A DNA stretch of 46,867 bases, taken from contig CAJULP010000070.1 in assembly GCA_910587295.1 (NCBI GenBank), positions 1 through 46,867 of the forward strand, in the 5' to 3' direction. Below, piece by piece: positions 17,360-26,106 of the stretch; positions within the stretch are counted from its first letter, which is position 1; every line of letters starts with the position of its first letter. The translations under genes and the position numbers were made by a program. The notes beneath the pieces were generated by a model. The model was not told the origin of the DNA, made no database searches, and saw only the letters and a program-made list of their open reading frames with translations. The stretch comes from an uncultured Lachnospiraceae bacterium. Its GTDB lineage: Bacteria > Bacillota > Clostridia > Lachnospirales > Lachnospiraceae.

Positions 17360-18172
17360 GTGGGAAAGTTGACAGTGACGGAGCAGATGAACCAAAAACA
17401 TCAGGAAGATTTGCAGAGACTAAGAGGCTTTCGCCTGCTTGATGATGATTTCCTCACAAAGTGTTTTGAGGGAGATACGGCAAGCATAGAACTGGTATTG
17501 AAGATTGTTCTGGAAAAGCCGGATTTAAAGGTACTGGACGTTCGTACTCAGGTATTTGTGGAGAATCTGCTGAACCGCTCGGTGAGGCTGGATATCCTGG
17601 CTACGGATAACACAGGTGCAAAATTGAACGTGGAAGTACAGCGCTCCGACAAAGGGGCCGGGAGAAAAAGAGCAAGATATAACAGCAGCATGATGGACGC
17701 AAACCTTTTGAAAAAAGGCGAGGACTTCGACAAACTGCCGGAAACGTGGGTAATTTTTATCACAGAAAATGACGTAATGGGAAAAGGGCTGCCGCTCTAT
17801 CCAATCGAGCGTTGCTTTTTAGGAACCGGGGAAAGATTTGAGGACGGTTCGCACATACTGTATGTAAATGGCGCTTACCGCAGCGATACGCCGATCGGGA
17901 AGTTAATGCATGACTTCTCCTGCACAGACGCTGCGGATATGTACTATAGAACATTGGCAGATCGGGTGAGATTTTTCAAAGAGAGTAAGGAGGGAATCGA
18001 AATTATGTGCCGGGCTATGGAAGATATGAGGAATCAGACATTGAAAGAGGGAATGAAAGAGGTTGCACTTCGTATGTTGGCAGCTGGCAAATATGCTTTA
18101 GAGGAAATCGTTAATATTTCAGGACTTTCTCTTGAGGAAGTCAAAAAGTTGAAAGCTGATATAAGCGTATAG
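17360..18172 (+). CDS. Rpn/PD-(D/E)XK nuclease family transposase-like protein
   Basis: A 270-residue protein of the Rpn / 'PD-(D/E)XK nuclease family transposase' group. The nuclease core is visible: RLDILATDNTGAKLNVEVQR gives the Asp...Glu-x-Gln catalytic strand, preceded by FLTKCFEGD and followed by YNSSMMDANLLKKGEDFDKL and WVIFITENDVMGKGLPLYPI. The C-terminus is a helical segment ending in a GLSLEEVKKLK motif typical of these proteins. Rpn proteins promote recombination and are often multicopy and mobile. The start is uncertain: GTG 17360 is listed, but TTG 17369, GTG 17375 or ATG 17387 are possible. It is a single gene flanked by two terminators, probably inserted between the glycan operon and rho. 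Confidence 0.82.
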   Translation: MGKLTVTEQMNQKHQEDLQRLRGFRLLDDDFLTKCFEGDTASIELVLKIVLEKPDLKVLDVRTQVFVENLLNRSVRLDILATDNTGAKLNVEVQRSDKGAGRKRARYNSSMMDANLLKKGEDFDKLPETWVIFITENDVMGKGLPLYPIERCFLGTGERFEDGSHILYVNGAYRSDTPIGKLMHDFSCTDAADMYYRTLADRVRFFKESKEGIEIMCRAMEDMRNQTLKEGMKEVALRMLAAGKYALEEIVNISGLSLEEVKKLKADISV

Positions 18173-18180
18173 GTAAAGTT

Positions 18181-18219
18181 AAAAGCTTGGGAATTTTAAA
18201 ATGAAATTCCCAAGCTTTT
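18181..18219. terminator. Strong terminator after the Rpn-like gene
   Basis: Perfect 16-bp arms (18181-18196 and 18204-18219) with a 7-base loop; the right arm ends in CTTTT and the next bases are ACTTCTT. The A-rich left end would give a U-tract on the other strand too. Confidence 0.88.
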
Positions 18220-18436
18220 ACTTCTTAAAAATTGATATGGTAAACCACAGCAAATTTAATAGAAGTATTGCCGCAATGTTTTTGAGATTATCGTAAAAAA
18301 GTACTTCCTATTTTCATCATTATGGTGTATAATCACCTATATAAACATTTCGAATAACAGATCGCACATTTTCCCAAGAGAAAAATTTTGGATATAATTT
18401 GTTGATTTTTTATATAGAAAGGCATGGTTTCATTTT

Positions 18437-19954
18437 ATGAGAGAGAAGTACGAGTCTTTAGGGCTTGCCGATTTAAAGGCAATCGCAAAGGCAAGAGGGT
18501 TGAAGGGAACTTCAACAATGAAGAAAGCAGAGCTTGTTGAGCTGATGCTGTCAGAAGACGAGAAGGATAAGGCGGAAGGAAAGAACGTCCAGCCGAAAGG
18601 GGTCATGGAAAAGAATGCCCGTCCGGAAGGCAGAAAGCCGGAGCGTCCGCAGGGAAGAGGGGAACGCCCGGAACAGAAAAACGACCATACGGAAGGAAAG
18701 ACGGAATCTTTACAGCAAAAGGAGAAGCCTGAGGGCAGAAGCGAGCGCACAGACGGAAGGCCGGAGCGTCCTGAGGGGAAGACGGAAGACTCCCGCAGCG
18801 AGGAGGAAAGGACCTTGGCAGAGCTTGACAGCGGGATTGCTGCCAGCGGTATCTTGGAGGTCATGCCCGATGGGTTTGGTTTTATCCGCTGTGAAAATTA
18901 TCTGCCCGGTGACCACGATGTCTATGTGGCGCCCAGCCAGATCAGGCGTTTTGGGTTAAAGACAGGTGATATCCTTGAGGGGAACACCAGGGTGAGGACT
19001 CAGGGCGAGAAGTTTGCGGCGCTCCTTTATGTGAAAACGATCAACGGCTACACGCCGGAGGAAGCGGCTAAGAGATATAATTTTGAAGATATGACTCCCA
19101 TCTTTCCGAATGAGAGGCTTCATCTGGAAATGCCCGGTGCCAGCGTGGCGATGCGGATCATGGATCTGATCAGCCCGGTAGGAAAAGGGCAGAGGGGTAT
19201 GATCGTATCCCCGCCAAAGGCAGGGAAAACCACCTTGCTTAAGGATGTGGCAAGGTCGATCAAGCGTAATTCCCCGGAAGTGCATTTGATCATTCTTTTG
19301 ATCGATGAGCGCCCTGAGGAAGTTACGGATATCAAGGAAGCGATCGAAGGGCCGAATGTGGAAGTGATTTATTCTACATTTGACGAACTTCCGGAGCATC
19401 ATAAGAGAGTTTCGGAAATGGTAATTGAAAGAGGCAAGCGTCTGGTAGAGCATAAAAAGGACGTAATGATCCTGATTGACAGTATCACCAGACTGACAAG
19501 AGCATACAATCTGACGGTTCCGCCAAGCGGACGTACATTATCCGGCGGTCTTGATCCGGCGGCCCTGCATATGCCAAAGCGGTTCTTTGGTGCGGCGAGA
19601 AATATGCGTGAGGGAGGGTCTTTGACTGTGCTTGCCACGGCGCTGGTGGAGACGGGCAGTAAAATGGATGATGTGGTCTACGAGGAATTTAAGGGAACCG
19701 GTAACATGGAGCTTGTCCTTGACCGCAAGCTTTCCGAAAAGAGGATGTTTCCGGCAATTGATATTCCTAAGTCAGGCACCAGAAGGGAAGACCTTTTGCT
19801 GGCACCGGATGAACTGGAAGCGATCAATATCATGCGTAAGGCATTAAACGGCTTAAAGCCGGAGGAAGCGGTGGACAAGATCCTGGATATGTTCTCGCGG
19901 ACCAGAAATAATCAGGAATTTGTCAATACGGTCAAAAAAATCAAATGGTTTTAA
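18437..19954 (+). CDS. rho: Transcription termination factor Rho
   Basis: A 505-residue hexameric RNA helicase that ends untranslated transcripts. The Rho N-terminal domain (LADLKAIAKARGLKGTS) is followed by an insertion at residues about 42-130 made almost wholly of Glu, Lys, Arg, Pro, Gly and Gln. Then come the cold-shock RNA-binding fold (GILEVMPDGFGFIRCENYLP) and the RecA-type motor with Walker A PPKAGKTTLL, LLIDERPEEVTD and DSITRLTRAYN. The insertion is a known feature of Rho in several Clostridia and Actinobacteria and may add RNA contacts or promote condensation. The upstream 210 bases hold no gene. An AGAAAGG ribosome site is spaced somewhat far from the ATG. The rho-rpmE order is conserved in Firmicutes. 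Confidence 0.96.
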   Translation: MREKYESLGLADLKAIAKARGLKGTSTMKKAELVELMLSEDEKDKAEGKNVQPKGVMEKNARPEGRKPERPQGRGERPEQKNDHTEGKTESLQQKEKPEGRSERTDGRPERPEGKTEDSRSEEERTLAELDSGIAASGILEVMPDGFGFIRCENYLPGDHDVYVAPSQIRRFGLKTGDILEGNTRVRTQGEKFAALLYVKTINGYTPEEAAKRYNFEDMTPIFPNERLHLEMPGASVAMRIMDLISPVGKGQRGMIVSPPKAGKTTLLKDVARSIKRNSPEVHLIILLIDERPEEVTDIKEAIEGPNVEVIYSTFDELPEHHKRVSEMVIERGKRLVEHKKDVMILIDSITRLTRAYNLTVPPSGRTLSGGLDPAALHMPKRFFGAARNMREGGSLTVLATALVETGSKMDDVVYEEFKGTGNMELVLDRKLSEKRMFPAIDIPKSGTRREDLLLAPDELEAINIMRKALNGLKPEEAVDKILDMFSRTRNNQEFVNTVKKIKWF

Positions 19955-19994
19955 TTTTTGATGAAAATTGTTGCTGATTTGGCAGAAAAAGGGC

Positions 19995-20023
19995 TTGCAT
20001 CGCAGGATAGCCTGTGATACAAT
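19995..20023 (+). promoter_or_regulatory. Promoter of rpmE
   Basis: TTGCAT, 17 bases, TACAAT. The predicted leader of about 60 bases has a GTTTCGGGAGAAAC hairpin and a GTTGTTCCAAC fold, so a ribosomal-protein leader regulating L31 is possible but not shown. Confidence 0.65.
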
Positions 20024-20088
20024 TAAAAAGCTGTTTCGGGAGAAACGTAGTTGTTCCAACAGACATAAGAAAGGGGCATGTGTTTAAA

Positions 20089-20295
20089 ATGAAAGAAGGA
20101 ATCCATCCTGAGTTTTATCAGGCAACCGTAACTTGCAACTGTGGCAATACATTTGTAACTGGTTCAACCAAAAAGGATATCCACGTTGAAGTTTGTTCTA
20201 AATGTCATTCATTCTATACAGGCCAGCAGAAGGCCGCAAGAGCTGATGGACGTATCGACAAGTTCAACAGGAAGTATGGTGTGGTAAACAAATAG
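20089..20295 (+). CDS. rpmE: Ribosomal protein bL31
   Basis: A 68-residue protein of the large ribosomal subunit, full length for zinc-type bL31. It begins MKEGIHPEFYQATVTCNCGN; the zinc ligands are the CNC pair and the later CSKC, so it is the C+ (zinc-binding) form. The end GRIDKFNRKYG is typical. ATG 20089 was chosen by family start and AAAGGGGC upstream; the frame is open 75 bases further but that is leader. A terminator follows 10 bases after the stop. Confidence 0.97.
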   Translation: MKEGIHPEFYQATVTCNCGNTFVTGSTKKDIHVEVCSKCHSFYTGQQKAARADGRIDKFNRKYGVVNK

Positions 20296-20305
20296 TTTTG
20301 CACGA

Positions 20306-20338
20306 AAGGTTGAGGTGTTTCATCTCAACCTTATTTAT
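20306..20338 (+). terminator. Terminator or attenuator after rpmE
   Basis: AAGGTTGAG (20306-20314) pairs with CTCAACCTT (20324-20332) around a 9-base loop, then ATTTAT. The tract is short of Us, so read-through into the DUF1385 gene is likely. Confidence 0.65.
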
Positions 20339-20362
20339 AAGAAAGAAGAATTTATATAACCT

Positions 20363-21364
20363 ATGAAAAAGAAAAAATATAGCCGTTCTTCCGGGATTGG
20401 CGGACAGGCAGTCTTAGAAGGCGTTATGATGCGTAATAAAGATGACTATGCGGTGGCAGTCAGGAAACCTGACGGGGAGATTGAAGTGGAAGTAGATGTG
20501 TTCCACGGTTTCTGTCATGGCAGCAGGATCACGAAGATCCCTTTTATCAGGGGTGTGTTTAACTTCATTGATTCTTTGCGTATCGGGATGAAAACACTAA
20601 ATTATTCCGCTTCTTTTTATGATGATGAGGAAGCAAAGGAAACCAAGCTTGACAAGGCCCTTGATAAGATATCAAGGGGAAAAGGGGAAAGTATTTTAAT
20701 GGGGATCACTATGGTGGTCTCAATTGCTCTTGCAGTGGGGATTTTCATCCTGCTGCCGTTCTTTTTGTCTTCCCTGCTTTCGTCCTATGTCAGGAACGCA
20801 TCGCTTCTTGCGATCTTAGAAGGCGTGATCCGTATCCTGATCTTCTTTGCGTATGTGGCGGGCATCAGTATGATGAAGGATATCCGCAGGTTGTATCAAT
20901 ATCATGGAGCGGAACATAAGTGTATTAATTGTATTGAAAAAGGCAGGCCGCTTACGGTGCGGAATGTAATGCGCAGTTCCCGCATCCATAAAAGATGCGG
21001 TACCAGTTTTTTGTTTTTTGTAATGTTTGTGAGTATCATCCTGTTCTTTTTTATCCGGGTTGATAATCCGGCGCTTAAGTTAGCGGCAAGGATTTTGCTG
21101 ATTCCCGTGATTGCCGGTATCTCTTATGAGATCATCCGCTTAGTGGGCAGATCGGATAATATTTTTGTACAGATCATTTCCGCACCGGGAATGCTTCTTC
21201 AAAGGCTGACCACAAAGGAGCCTGACGAGAGCATGGTGGAAGTGGCGATCAAGTCCGTGGAAGCGGTGTTTGACTGGAAGGGTTATCTGGTGGAGCATTT
21301 TGGGTATGAGCTTACCGAATCGAGGATAGAAGAAGACGTTTCTAGTAGTGATAAAGAGGGGTAA
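20363..21364 (+). CDS. DUF1385 domain membrane protein
   Basis: A 333-residue protein with the DUF1385 signature: GIGGQAVLEGVMMRNKDDYA at the start, PFIRGVFNFIDSLRIGMKTL, and YHGAEHKCINCIEKGRPLTV followed by RSSRIHKRCGTSFLF. There are four to five membrane segments (near residues 118-140, 150-172, 215-232, 243-262). The conserved His, Glu and Cys in HGAEHKCINC hint at metal binding. The family is nearly always found between rpmE and prmC/prfA in Clostridia, as here, and its function is unknown. It is followed 11 bases later by prmC. Confidence 0.9.
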   Translation: MKKKKYSRSSGIGGQAVLEGVMMRNKDDYAVAVRKPDGEIEVEVDVFHGFCHGSRITKIPFIRGVFNFIDSLRIGMKTLNYSASFYDDEEAKETKLDKALDKISRGKGESILMGITMVVSIALAVGIFILLPFFLSSLLSSYVRNASLLAILEGVIRILIFFAYVAGISMMKDIRRLYQYHGAEHKCINCIEKGRPLTVRNVMRSSRIHKRCGTSFLFFVMFVSIILFFFIRVDNPALKLAARILLIPVIAGISYEIIRLVGRSDNIFVQIISAPGMLLQRLTTKEPDESMVEVAIKSVEAVFDWKGYLVEHFGYELTESRIEEDVSSSDKEG

Positions 21365-21375
21365 AAGAGATAAAA

Positions 21376-22203
21376 ATGGAATATGCGGCCATTTACCGAA
21401 TGGGAGTGGAGACCCTTAAGGCGGCAGGGATAGAAGAGGCTTTGCTGGATGCAAGGCTTCTTTTAGAAGAAGCCTGCGGTACGGACAGAAATACATTGCT
21501 TGCACACGGGGATTTCGAAGTTTCGCCCAGGCAGGAAGAATGCTATATGGATTATATCAGGAAGCGGAGCGGGCATGTGCCCTTGCAGCATATTGTGGGG
21601 TATCAGGACTTTATGGGTCTGCGTTTTCAAGTTTCGCCTGCAGTGCTGATACCAAGGCCGGATACGGAGACCTTAGTGGAAGAAGTGATGTTCTTTTTAC
21701 ATGATGGGATGCGCGTCTTGGATCTGTGCACAGGCTCCGGGTGTATCTTGTTAAGCCTTCTGCGGTATTCCAATGATTGTGTGGGCACGGGCAGCGACTT
21801 ATCGGAGGAAGCTTTGGAAACCGCACGGGAAAATGCTTCCCGTTTAGGACTTTGTGCTGAATTTGTAAAGAGCGATCTTTTTGAGGCGATAGAGGGGAAA
21901 TTTGATATGATTGTATCTAACCCTCCTTATATCCGAAGCGGCGATATTCCGGGCCTGATGGAGGAAGTAAGGGAACATGACCCGCTTATGGCTCTTGATG
22001 GCGGTGAGGACGGGCTTGGTTTCTACCGGGAAATCATTGGACAGGCAGGGGAATACCTGTATCCCGGAGGGATGCTTTTTTTTGAGATTGGACATGACCA
22101 GGGCCGGGAGGTGTCGGAAGCCATGAGGGGAACCGGTTACCGTGATGTAAAGGTGTGTAAGGATCTGTCCGGACTTGACAGGGTAGTGTATGGAAGGTTT
22201 TAG
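21376..22203 (+). CDS. prmC: Release-factor glutamine methyltransferase PrmC
   Basis: A 275-residue SAM-dependent methyltransferase that methylates the Gln of the GGQ motif in RF1 and RF2. The N-terminal helical domain is followed by the class I fold with VLDLCTGSGCILLSL (SAM loop) and the substrate-Gln motif SNPPYI, with Asn182 to Tyr185. The C-terminal EIGHDQG and YRDVKVCKDLSGLDRVV close the family match. It sits directly upstream of its substrate gene prfA, 27 bases apart, in the usual operon. Confidence 0.96.
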   Translation: MEYAAIYRMGVETLKAAGIEEALLDARLLLEEACGTDRNTLLAHGDFEVSPRQEECYMDYIRKRSGHVPLQHIVGYQDFMGLRFQVSPAVLIPRPDTETLVEEVMFFLHDGMRVLDLCTGSGCILLSLLRYSNDCVGTGSDLSEEALETARENASRLGLCAEFVKSDLFEAIEGKFDMIVSNPPYIRSGDIPGLMEEVREHDPLMALDGGEDGLGFYREIIGQAGEYLYPGGMLFFEIGHDQGREVSEAMRGTGYRDVKVCKDLSGLDRVVYGRF

Positions 22204-22230
22204 GAAGAGGAAGAAAGGTAAGGGATTGAA

Positions 22231-23307
22231 GTGTTTGATAAACTAGAGGATTTGTTGATCCGCTTTGAAGAGATCATGGGGGAGTTAGGGGAGCCTACGG
22301 TGGCCAATAACCAGGACAGGTTCCGCAAGCTGATGAAAGAGCAAAGTGACCTGACCCCCATCGTGGAGGCTTATAAGGAATATAAGAAGACGAGACAGGA
22401 TGTGGAGGACTCACTTGCTATGCTGGATGAGGAGTCCGATGAGGACATGCGCGAAATGCTCAAAGAGGAGTTAAATGCAGGCAAGAAACGCATTGAGGAG
22501 TTAGAACAGGAATTAAAGATCCTGCTGCTTCCTAAGGATCCTAATGACGATAAGAACGTGATCGTGGAGATACGTGCCGGCGCCGGCGGTGACGAGGCGG
22601 CTTTGTTTGCGGCAGAAATGTACCGTCTTTATGTGCATTATGCGGAGAATCAGCGCTGGAAGGTGGAGACCATGAATGTGGACGAGATCGGAATCGGGGG
22701 GATGAAGGAAGTAAACTTTATGATCTCCGGCCAGGGAGCTTATTCCAGACTGAAATATGAAAGCGGCGTCCACCGCGTTCAGCGCGTGCCGGAGACAGAA
22801 TCCGGTGGGCGGATCCACACATCTACCATCAGTGTGGCGGTGATGCCGGAGGTGGATGAGGACATTGACATTGTGATTGAAGATAAGGACATTCGGATTG
22901 ATGTCATGCGTGCTTCCGGAAACGGCGGACAGTGTGTCAATACCACCGACTCGGCGGTGCGCCTGACCCACTATCCTACGGGCATCGTAGTTTACAGTCA
23001 GACAGAAAAGTCACAGCTCCAAAATAAGGCAAAGGCTTTTGCTCTGCTGAAAGCAAAGCTTTATGATATTGAGCAGCAGCAGCGTCATGATGCGGAAGCG
23101 GAGCTTAGAAGGAGCCAGATTGGTACCGGAGACCGTTCCGAAAAGATACGTACGTATAATTTTCCCCAGGGCAGGGTGACCGATCATCGTATCGGGCTTA
23201 CCCTTTATAAGCTGGATAAGATCATGAATGGCGATATTCAGGAAATCATTGACGGGTGTATCGCCGCCGACCAGGCAGCAAAACTTGCGCGGATGGGTGA
23301 GAATTGA
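22231..23307 (+). CDS. prfA: Peptide chain release factor 1
   Basis: A 358-residue class I release factor that reads UAA and UAG. The catalytic loop is GNGGQCVNTTDSAVR, with GGQ at residues 232-234, and GAGGDEAALFAAEMYRLY precedes it. The RF1 anticodon-like region lies in the usual place before it (TESGGRIHTSTISVAVMP just after). The gene starts with GTG, preceded by GAAAGGTAAGGG. Gln234 is the target of the PrmC encoded upstream. Full length. Confidence 0.97.
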   Translation: MFDKLEDLLIRFEEIMGELGEPTVANNQDRFRKLMKEQSDLTPIVEAYKEYKKTRQDVEDSLAMLDEESDEDMREMLKEELNAGKKRIEELEQELKILLLPKDPNDDKNVIVEIRAGAGGDEAALFAAEMYRLYVHYAENQRWKVETMNVDEIGIGGMKEVNFMISGQGAYSRLKYESGVHRVQRVPETESGGRIHTSTISVAVMPEVDEDIDIVIEDKDIRIDVMRASGNGGQCVNTTDSAVRLTHYPTGIVVYSQTEKSQLQNKAKAFALLKAKLYDIEQQQRHDAEAELRRSQIGTGDRSEKIRTYNFPQGRVTDHRIGLTLYKLDKIMNGDIQEIIDGCIAADQAAKLARMGEN

Positions 23308-23312
23308 AAAAG

Positions 23313-23337
23313 TGGCGCAGATGTAAAATCTGCGCCA
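23313..23337. terminator. Terminator between prfA and the convergent gene
   Basis: A perfect 10-bp stem TGGCGCAGAT/ATCTGCGCCA with a 5-base loop. On the minus strand the stem is followed by CTTTTTC, so it best serves the minus-strand gene, but it also lies 5 bases after the prfA stop. Confidence 0.88.
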
Positions 23338-23358
23338 TAAATCATATATGCTGATCGA

Positions 23359-24234
23359 TCAAGTCATAACATCAAAATTACTGCCTTCTATCAAAACCGG
23401 CGCTTCAACGGTTTCCACCGGGATATCAAGCCCCCCGATCTCTAAGGATACGCCGCTTGCATAGTCGTTAGAACCGTAATCCTGTCCGCCAGGGCCTTCT
23501 TCCTTTTCCCGGGCCAGCCTGTTGAACAGTGCTTTCAGGTATTTCATGTCAGCTTCCATGATCTCGCGCAGTTCTTCGGAACGGTGCTTTTTCTTGAGCT
23601 GATCTAAATCCTCGGGATCCATTTCCCGGTGGCTTACAGGCATCAGTTCATCGGAAAGCTGGCCTAAGGACCCACTGGATAATTCCCGCTCCAGTTCCTG
23701 AAGCTCCGCCTCTAACTCCTGCATCAGCTCTTTCATTTTATCCTCGCTCATTTTTAAAAGATCAGGGCCTGTAAGCTCGTCAAGGCCTAAGGGATCTTTT
23801 TTCTTATCATTTTCTTCCAGGTCACCCTGACAGATACCGCCTTTTTTGCCCAGTTCTTCCTCCCGGAGGTGTTTCCATTTCTTTTTGGCTACCCGGGCGA
23901 TCTTTTCCGCATGGACAAGCGCATGGCGTACCTCCCTGGTATCATAATCCCCGCTGTAAAGCTTCCGGCGAAGCAGGGCCACATATCCTTTTGCGGTGGT
24001 GGCGGCCTGTTTTGCGTTGACGGAGGTCTTGCTTTGCAGGACCTGATTTGAGACGTATTTAAAATTGTATTGTACCTTTTTTTGTTTTTTGGGTTTGGAT
24101 TTGGTGATTGTTATCGTACCGGCGTTAGAGCCGTCTCTGTTTTTGATAACAATTTTTTTGACATAATTATTGCGTGTGCCAGTCATCATACCGATCATAG
24201 TCGTAACCTTGCCCGTTATAGAGCGTCCTTCCAT
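23359..24234 (-). CDS. Conserved-looking coiled-coil protein, unknown function
   Basis: A 291-residue soluble protein that I do not recognise by name. Residues 1-50 are basic and beta-like (RDGSNAGTITITKSKPKKQK). A helical basic stretch follows (AKQAATTAKGYVALLRRKLY; HAEKIARVAKKKWKHLR), then an acidic coiled coil (MKELMQELEAELQELERELS), a second charged helix (EELREIMEADMKYLKALFNR) and a Gly/Asp tail ending SNFDVMT. There is no signal peptide or membrane helix. ATG 24234 is preferred to the TTG six bases before it, though no strong ribosome site is present. It converges on prfA with a shared terminator. The layout recalls small Clostridia proteins of unknown function, and may be family-restricted. 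Confidence 0.7.
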   Translation of the reverse strand: MEGRSITGKVTTMIGMMTGTRNNYVKKIVIKNRDGSNAGTITITKSKPKKQKKVQYNFKYVSNQVLQSKTSVNAKQAATTAKGYVALLRRKLYSGDYDTREVRHALVHAEKIARVAKKKWKHLREEELGKKGGICQGDLEENDKKKDPLGLDELTGPDLLKMSEDKMKELMQELEAELQELERELSSGSLGQLSDELMPVSHREMDPEDLDQLKKKHRSEELREIMEADMKYLKALFNRLAREKEEGPGGQDYGSNDYASGVSLEIGGLDIPVETVEAPVLIEGSNFDVMT

Positions 24235-24322
24235 TGACAAGTAGGAAATCCGTTTCCTGTTTCTATAAGTGGTTTACACAATTTATATCGGTGAAAGAAT
24301 GCGGATTGTTAACCTTTTTTCA

Positions 24323-24351
24323 TTGTGATTATGGTGGAGAAGTGGTATAAT
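24323..24351 (+). promoter_or_regulatory. Promoter of the RNase H gene
   Basis: TTGTGA, 17 bases, TATAAT. Transcription would start near 24358, which supports GTG 24393 rather than GTG 24369 as the start codon of the next gene. Confidence 0.65.
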
Positions 24352-24392
24352 GGCGGCACGGGTATTGTGTGGAGAGGGAAGGTATATTTTTC

Positions 24393-25028
24393 GTGGCAGA
24401 TAAGTTTTATGCAGTTAAAAAAGGGTTAAAAACCGGGATTTTCCGGACCTGGGCGGAATGTAAGGAAAGTGTGGACGGATATTCCGGCGCAGTATATAAA
24501 AGCTTTAAAACGCAGCAGGAAGCATATGCCTTTTTAGGGGGAGAAGCAGCCTGCGGGGAAGAAGGGAGCAGGGAGTCTGAAGGTAAATTTGGGGAAGGCT
24601 GCCTGAAGATTTATGTGGACGGCAGTTTTCACACGGAAACCAATGAGTTTTCCTACGGCATGGTGGTGCTCACCGGGAACGGGCAGGAGCAGTATTATCG
24701 GAAGTTTGATGACAGTGATCTGGCTTTGATGCGGAATGTAGCCGGGGAGATCAAAGGAGCCGAGGCAGCCATGCAGTATGCCATTGACAGGGGGATCAAG
24801 GAGATTGCTATTTACCATGATTATGAGGGGATAGCGAGGTGGCCTTTGGGAGAATGGAAGACCAACAAAGAAGGAACAAAGGCTTATAAGAGCTTTTATG
24901 AAGACGCTATCCGGCAGGTGAAGGTCCATTTTGTAAAGGTGAAGGGCCATTCCAACGAAAAATATAACGATATGGCGGATATGCTTGCCAAGAAAGCGCT
25001 TGGAATTTATGAGGGAGCAAAAGAGTAG
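24393..25028 (+). CDS. Ribonuclease H with N-terminal viroplasmin domain
   Basis: A 211-residue RNase H1-type enzyme that cuts the RNA strand of RNA/DNA hybrids. An N-terminal viroplasmin-like hybrid-binding domain (KFYAVKKGLKTGIFRTWAEC, then GYSGAVYKSFKTQQEAYAFL) precedes the catalytic domain. The acidic residues are the Asp of KIYVDGSF, the Glu of AGEIKGAEAAMQ, the Asp of YHDYEGIARW and the Asp of NDMADMLAKKAL, with the conserved His of KGHSNEKYND. The GTG chosen is the one that starts at the family's ADKFYAVKKG and lies 10 bases after GGAAGG. Complete in length. Confidence 0.93.
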   Translation: MADKFYAVKKGLKTGIFRTWAECKESVDGYSGAVYKSFKTQQEAYAFLGGEAACGEEGSRESEGKFGEGCLKIYVDGSFHTETNEFSYGMVVLTGNGQEQYYRKFDDSDLALMRNVAGEIKGAEAAMQYAIDRGIKEIAIYHDYEGIARWPLGEWKTNKEGTKAYKSFYEDAIRQVKVHFVKVKGHSNEKYNDMADMLAKKALGIYEGAKE

Positions 25029-25090
25029 AATGCCTTGTAAAGGAGAATAATAAAGGGGCAGGAAAACTGTGATCAGGAGGAGATAAGAGA

Positions 25091-26053
25091 GTGATTCACT
25101 ATTTTATGAAACAAACAATTCCCGCCGTGTCAATCGTGGGGCTGTTGGCGGCTTTTGGGCTGACCTGCTTTTTTATTGCAAAGTTTGCGGACAGGCTTCC
25201 CAAGGACGGAGGAAGGGAATTTGCCCATGACGGAAAGCTTTCGGCGGGAAAGCCAAGGGGGGCGGGCCTTATTTTTATTCTGGTGTTTGTGGGTGCGGCT
25301 TTCATTTTTGCCCCAATGAGCCTTGAACTGCTGATTTACCTGATCTTAGTCACGGTAGAAATGTTGACAGGCTATCTGGATGACGCGGCGGAACACCCCT
25401 GGGGGGAGCTTCGAAAAGGGCTTTTGGACCTTGCGGTGGCGGTGATCCTTGCGGTGACCTACTTATCCTTTAACCCAAATACCATATGGCTGGCGATTCC
25501 GGGGATGCCCCTTACGATTCCGCCGGTTTTGTTTGGGGCTTTGATCGTGGTATTGGTCTGGGGATCGGTGAATGTGACCAACTGTGCTGACGGGGTGGAT
25601 GGGCTTTCCGGTACGCTGGTGATCATCACGCTGGCAACCTTTTATATCATTGACCATTTGTTAGGGAGCGGGGATGATTTTAATGTTTTGATCCTGATGT
25701 TTGCGGTCTGCATTTTGGGTTACTTGTGGTACAACGCGACGCCAAGCCTTTTAATGATGGGGGATGCGGGAAGCCGCGCTATGGGGGTTTTCATCAGTAT
25801 CGCAGCCTTAAAAAGCGAAAGCCCGGTATTATATGTTCCGGTGGCGGTGGTGCTTATTTTAGACGGAGGGCTTGGGCTTTTGAAGCTTACGCTGATCCGG
25901 GTGTGTCATGTCCATATTTTAAAGAATGTAAGGACGCCGCTGCACGACCATGTGCGGAAGAATATGGGGTGGTCCAATACCCAGACACTGTTCAGGTTTG
26001 CAATCATCCAGATTGCGGTGTCCATGATCACGCTTTCGCTGATCCTATTATAG
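25091..26053 (+). CDS. MraY/WecA-like phosphoglycosyl transferase
   Basis: A 320-residue polytopic membrane protein, about nine to ten segments, of the glycosyltransferase family 4 (MraY/WecA). Motifs present: an early DGKLSAGKPRGAGLIF in place of the MraY nucleotide loop, GYLDDAAEHPWGELRKGLLD with the catalytic Asp pair, VNVTNCADGVDGLSGT, and MGDAGSRAMGVFI. The usual HHH loop is replaced by LHDHVRKNMGWSNTQT. It is not in a dcw cell-wall cluster here. It could be a second MraY or a teichoic/exopolysaccharide initiator. It starts with GTG 10 bases after AGGAGG. Confidence 0.85.
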   Translation: MIHYFMKQTIPAVSIVGLLAAFGLTCFFIAKFADRLPKDGGREFAHDGKLSAGKPRGAGLIFILVFVGAAFIFAPMSLELLIYLILVTVEMLTGYLDDAAEHPWGELRKGLLDLAVAVILAVTYLSFNPNTIWLAIPGMPLTIPPVLFGALIVVLVWGSVNVTNCADGVDGLSGTLVIITLATFYIIDHLLGSGDDFNVLILMFAVCILGYLWYNATPSLLMMGDAGSRAMGVFISIAALKSESPVLYVPVAVVLILDGGLGLLKLTLIRVCHVHILKNVRTPLHDHVRKNMGWSNTQTLFRFAIIQIAVSMITLSLILL

Positions 26054-26106
26054 CGATAGATGAAAAGGATAGAATAAACAAGCGGATTTGAGGGGAGTTA
26101 CAGGAA

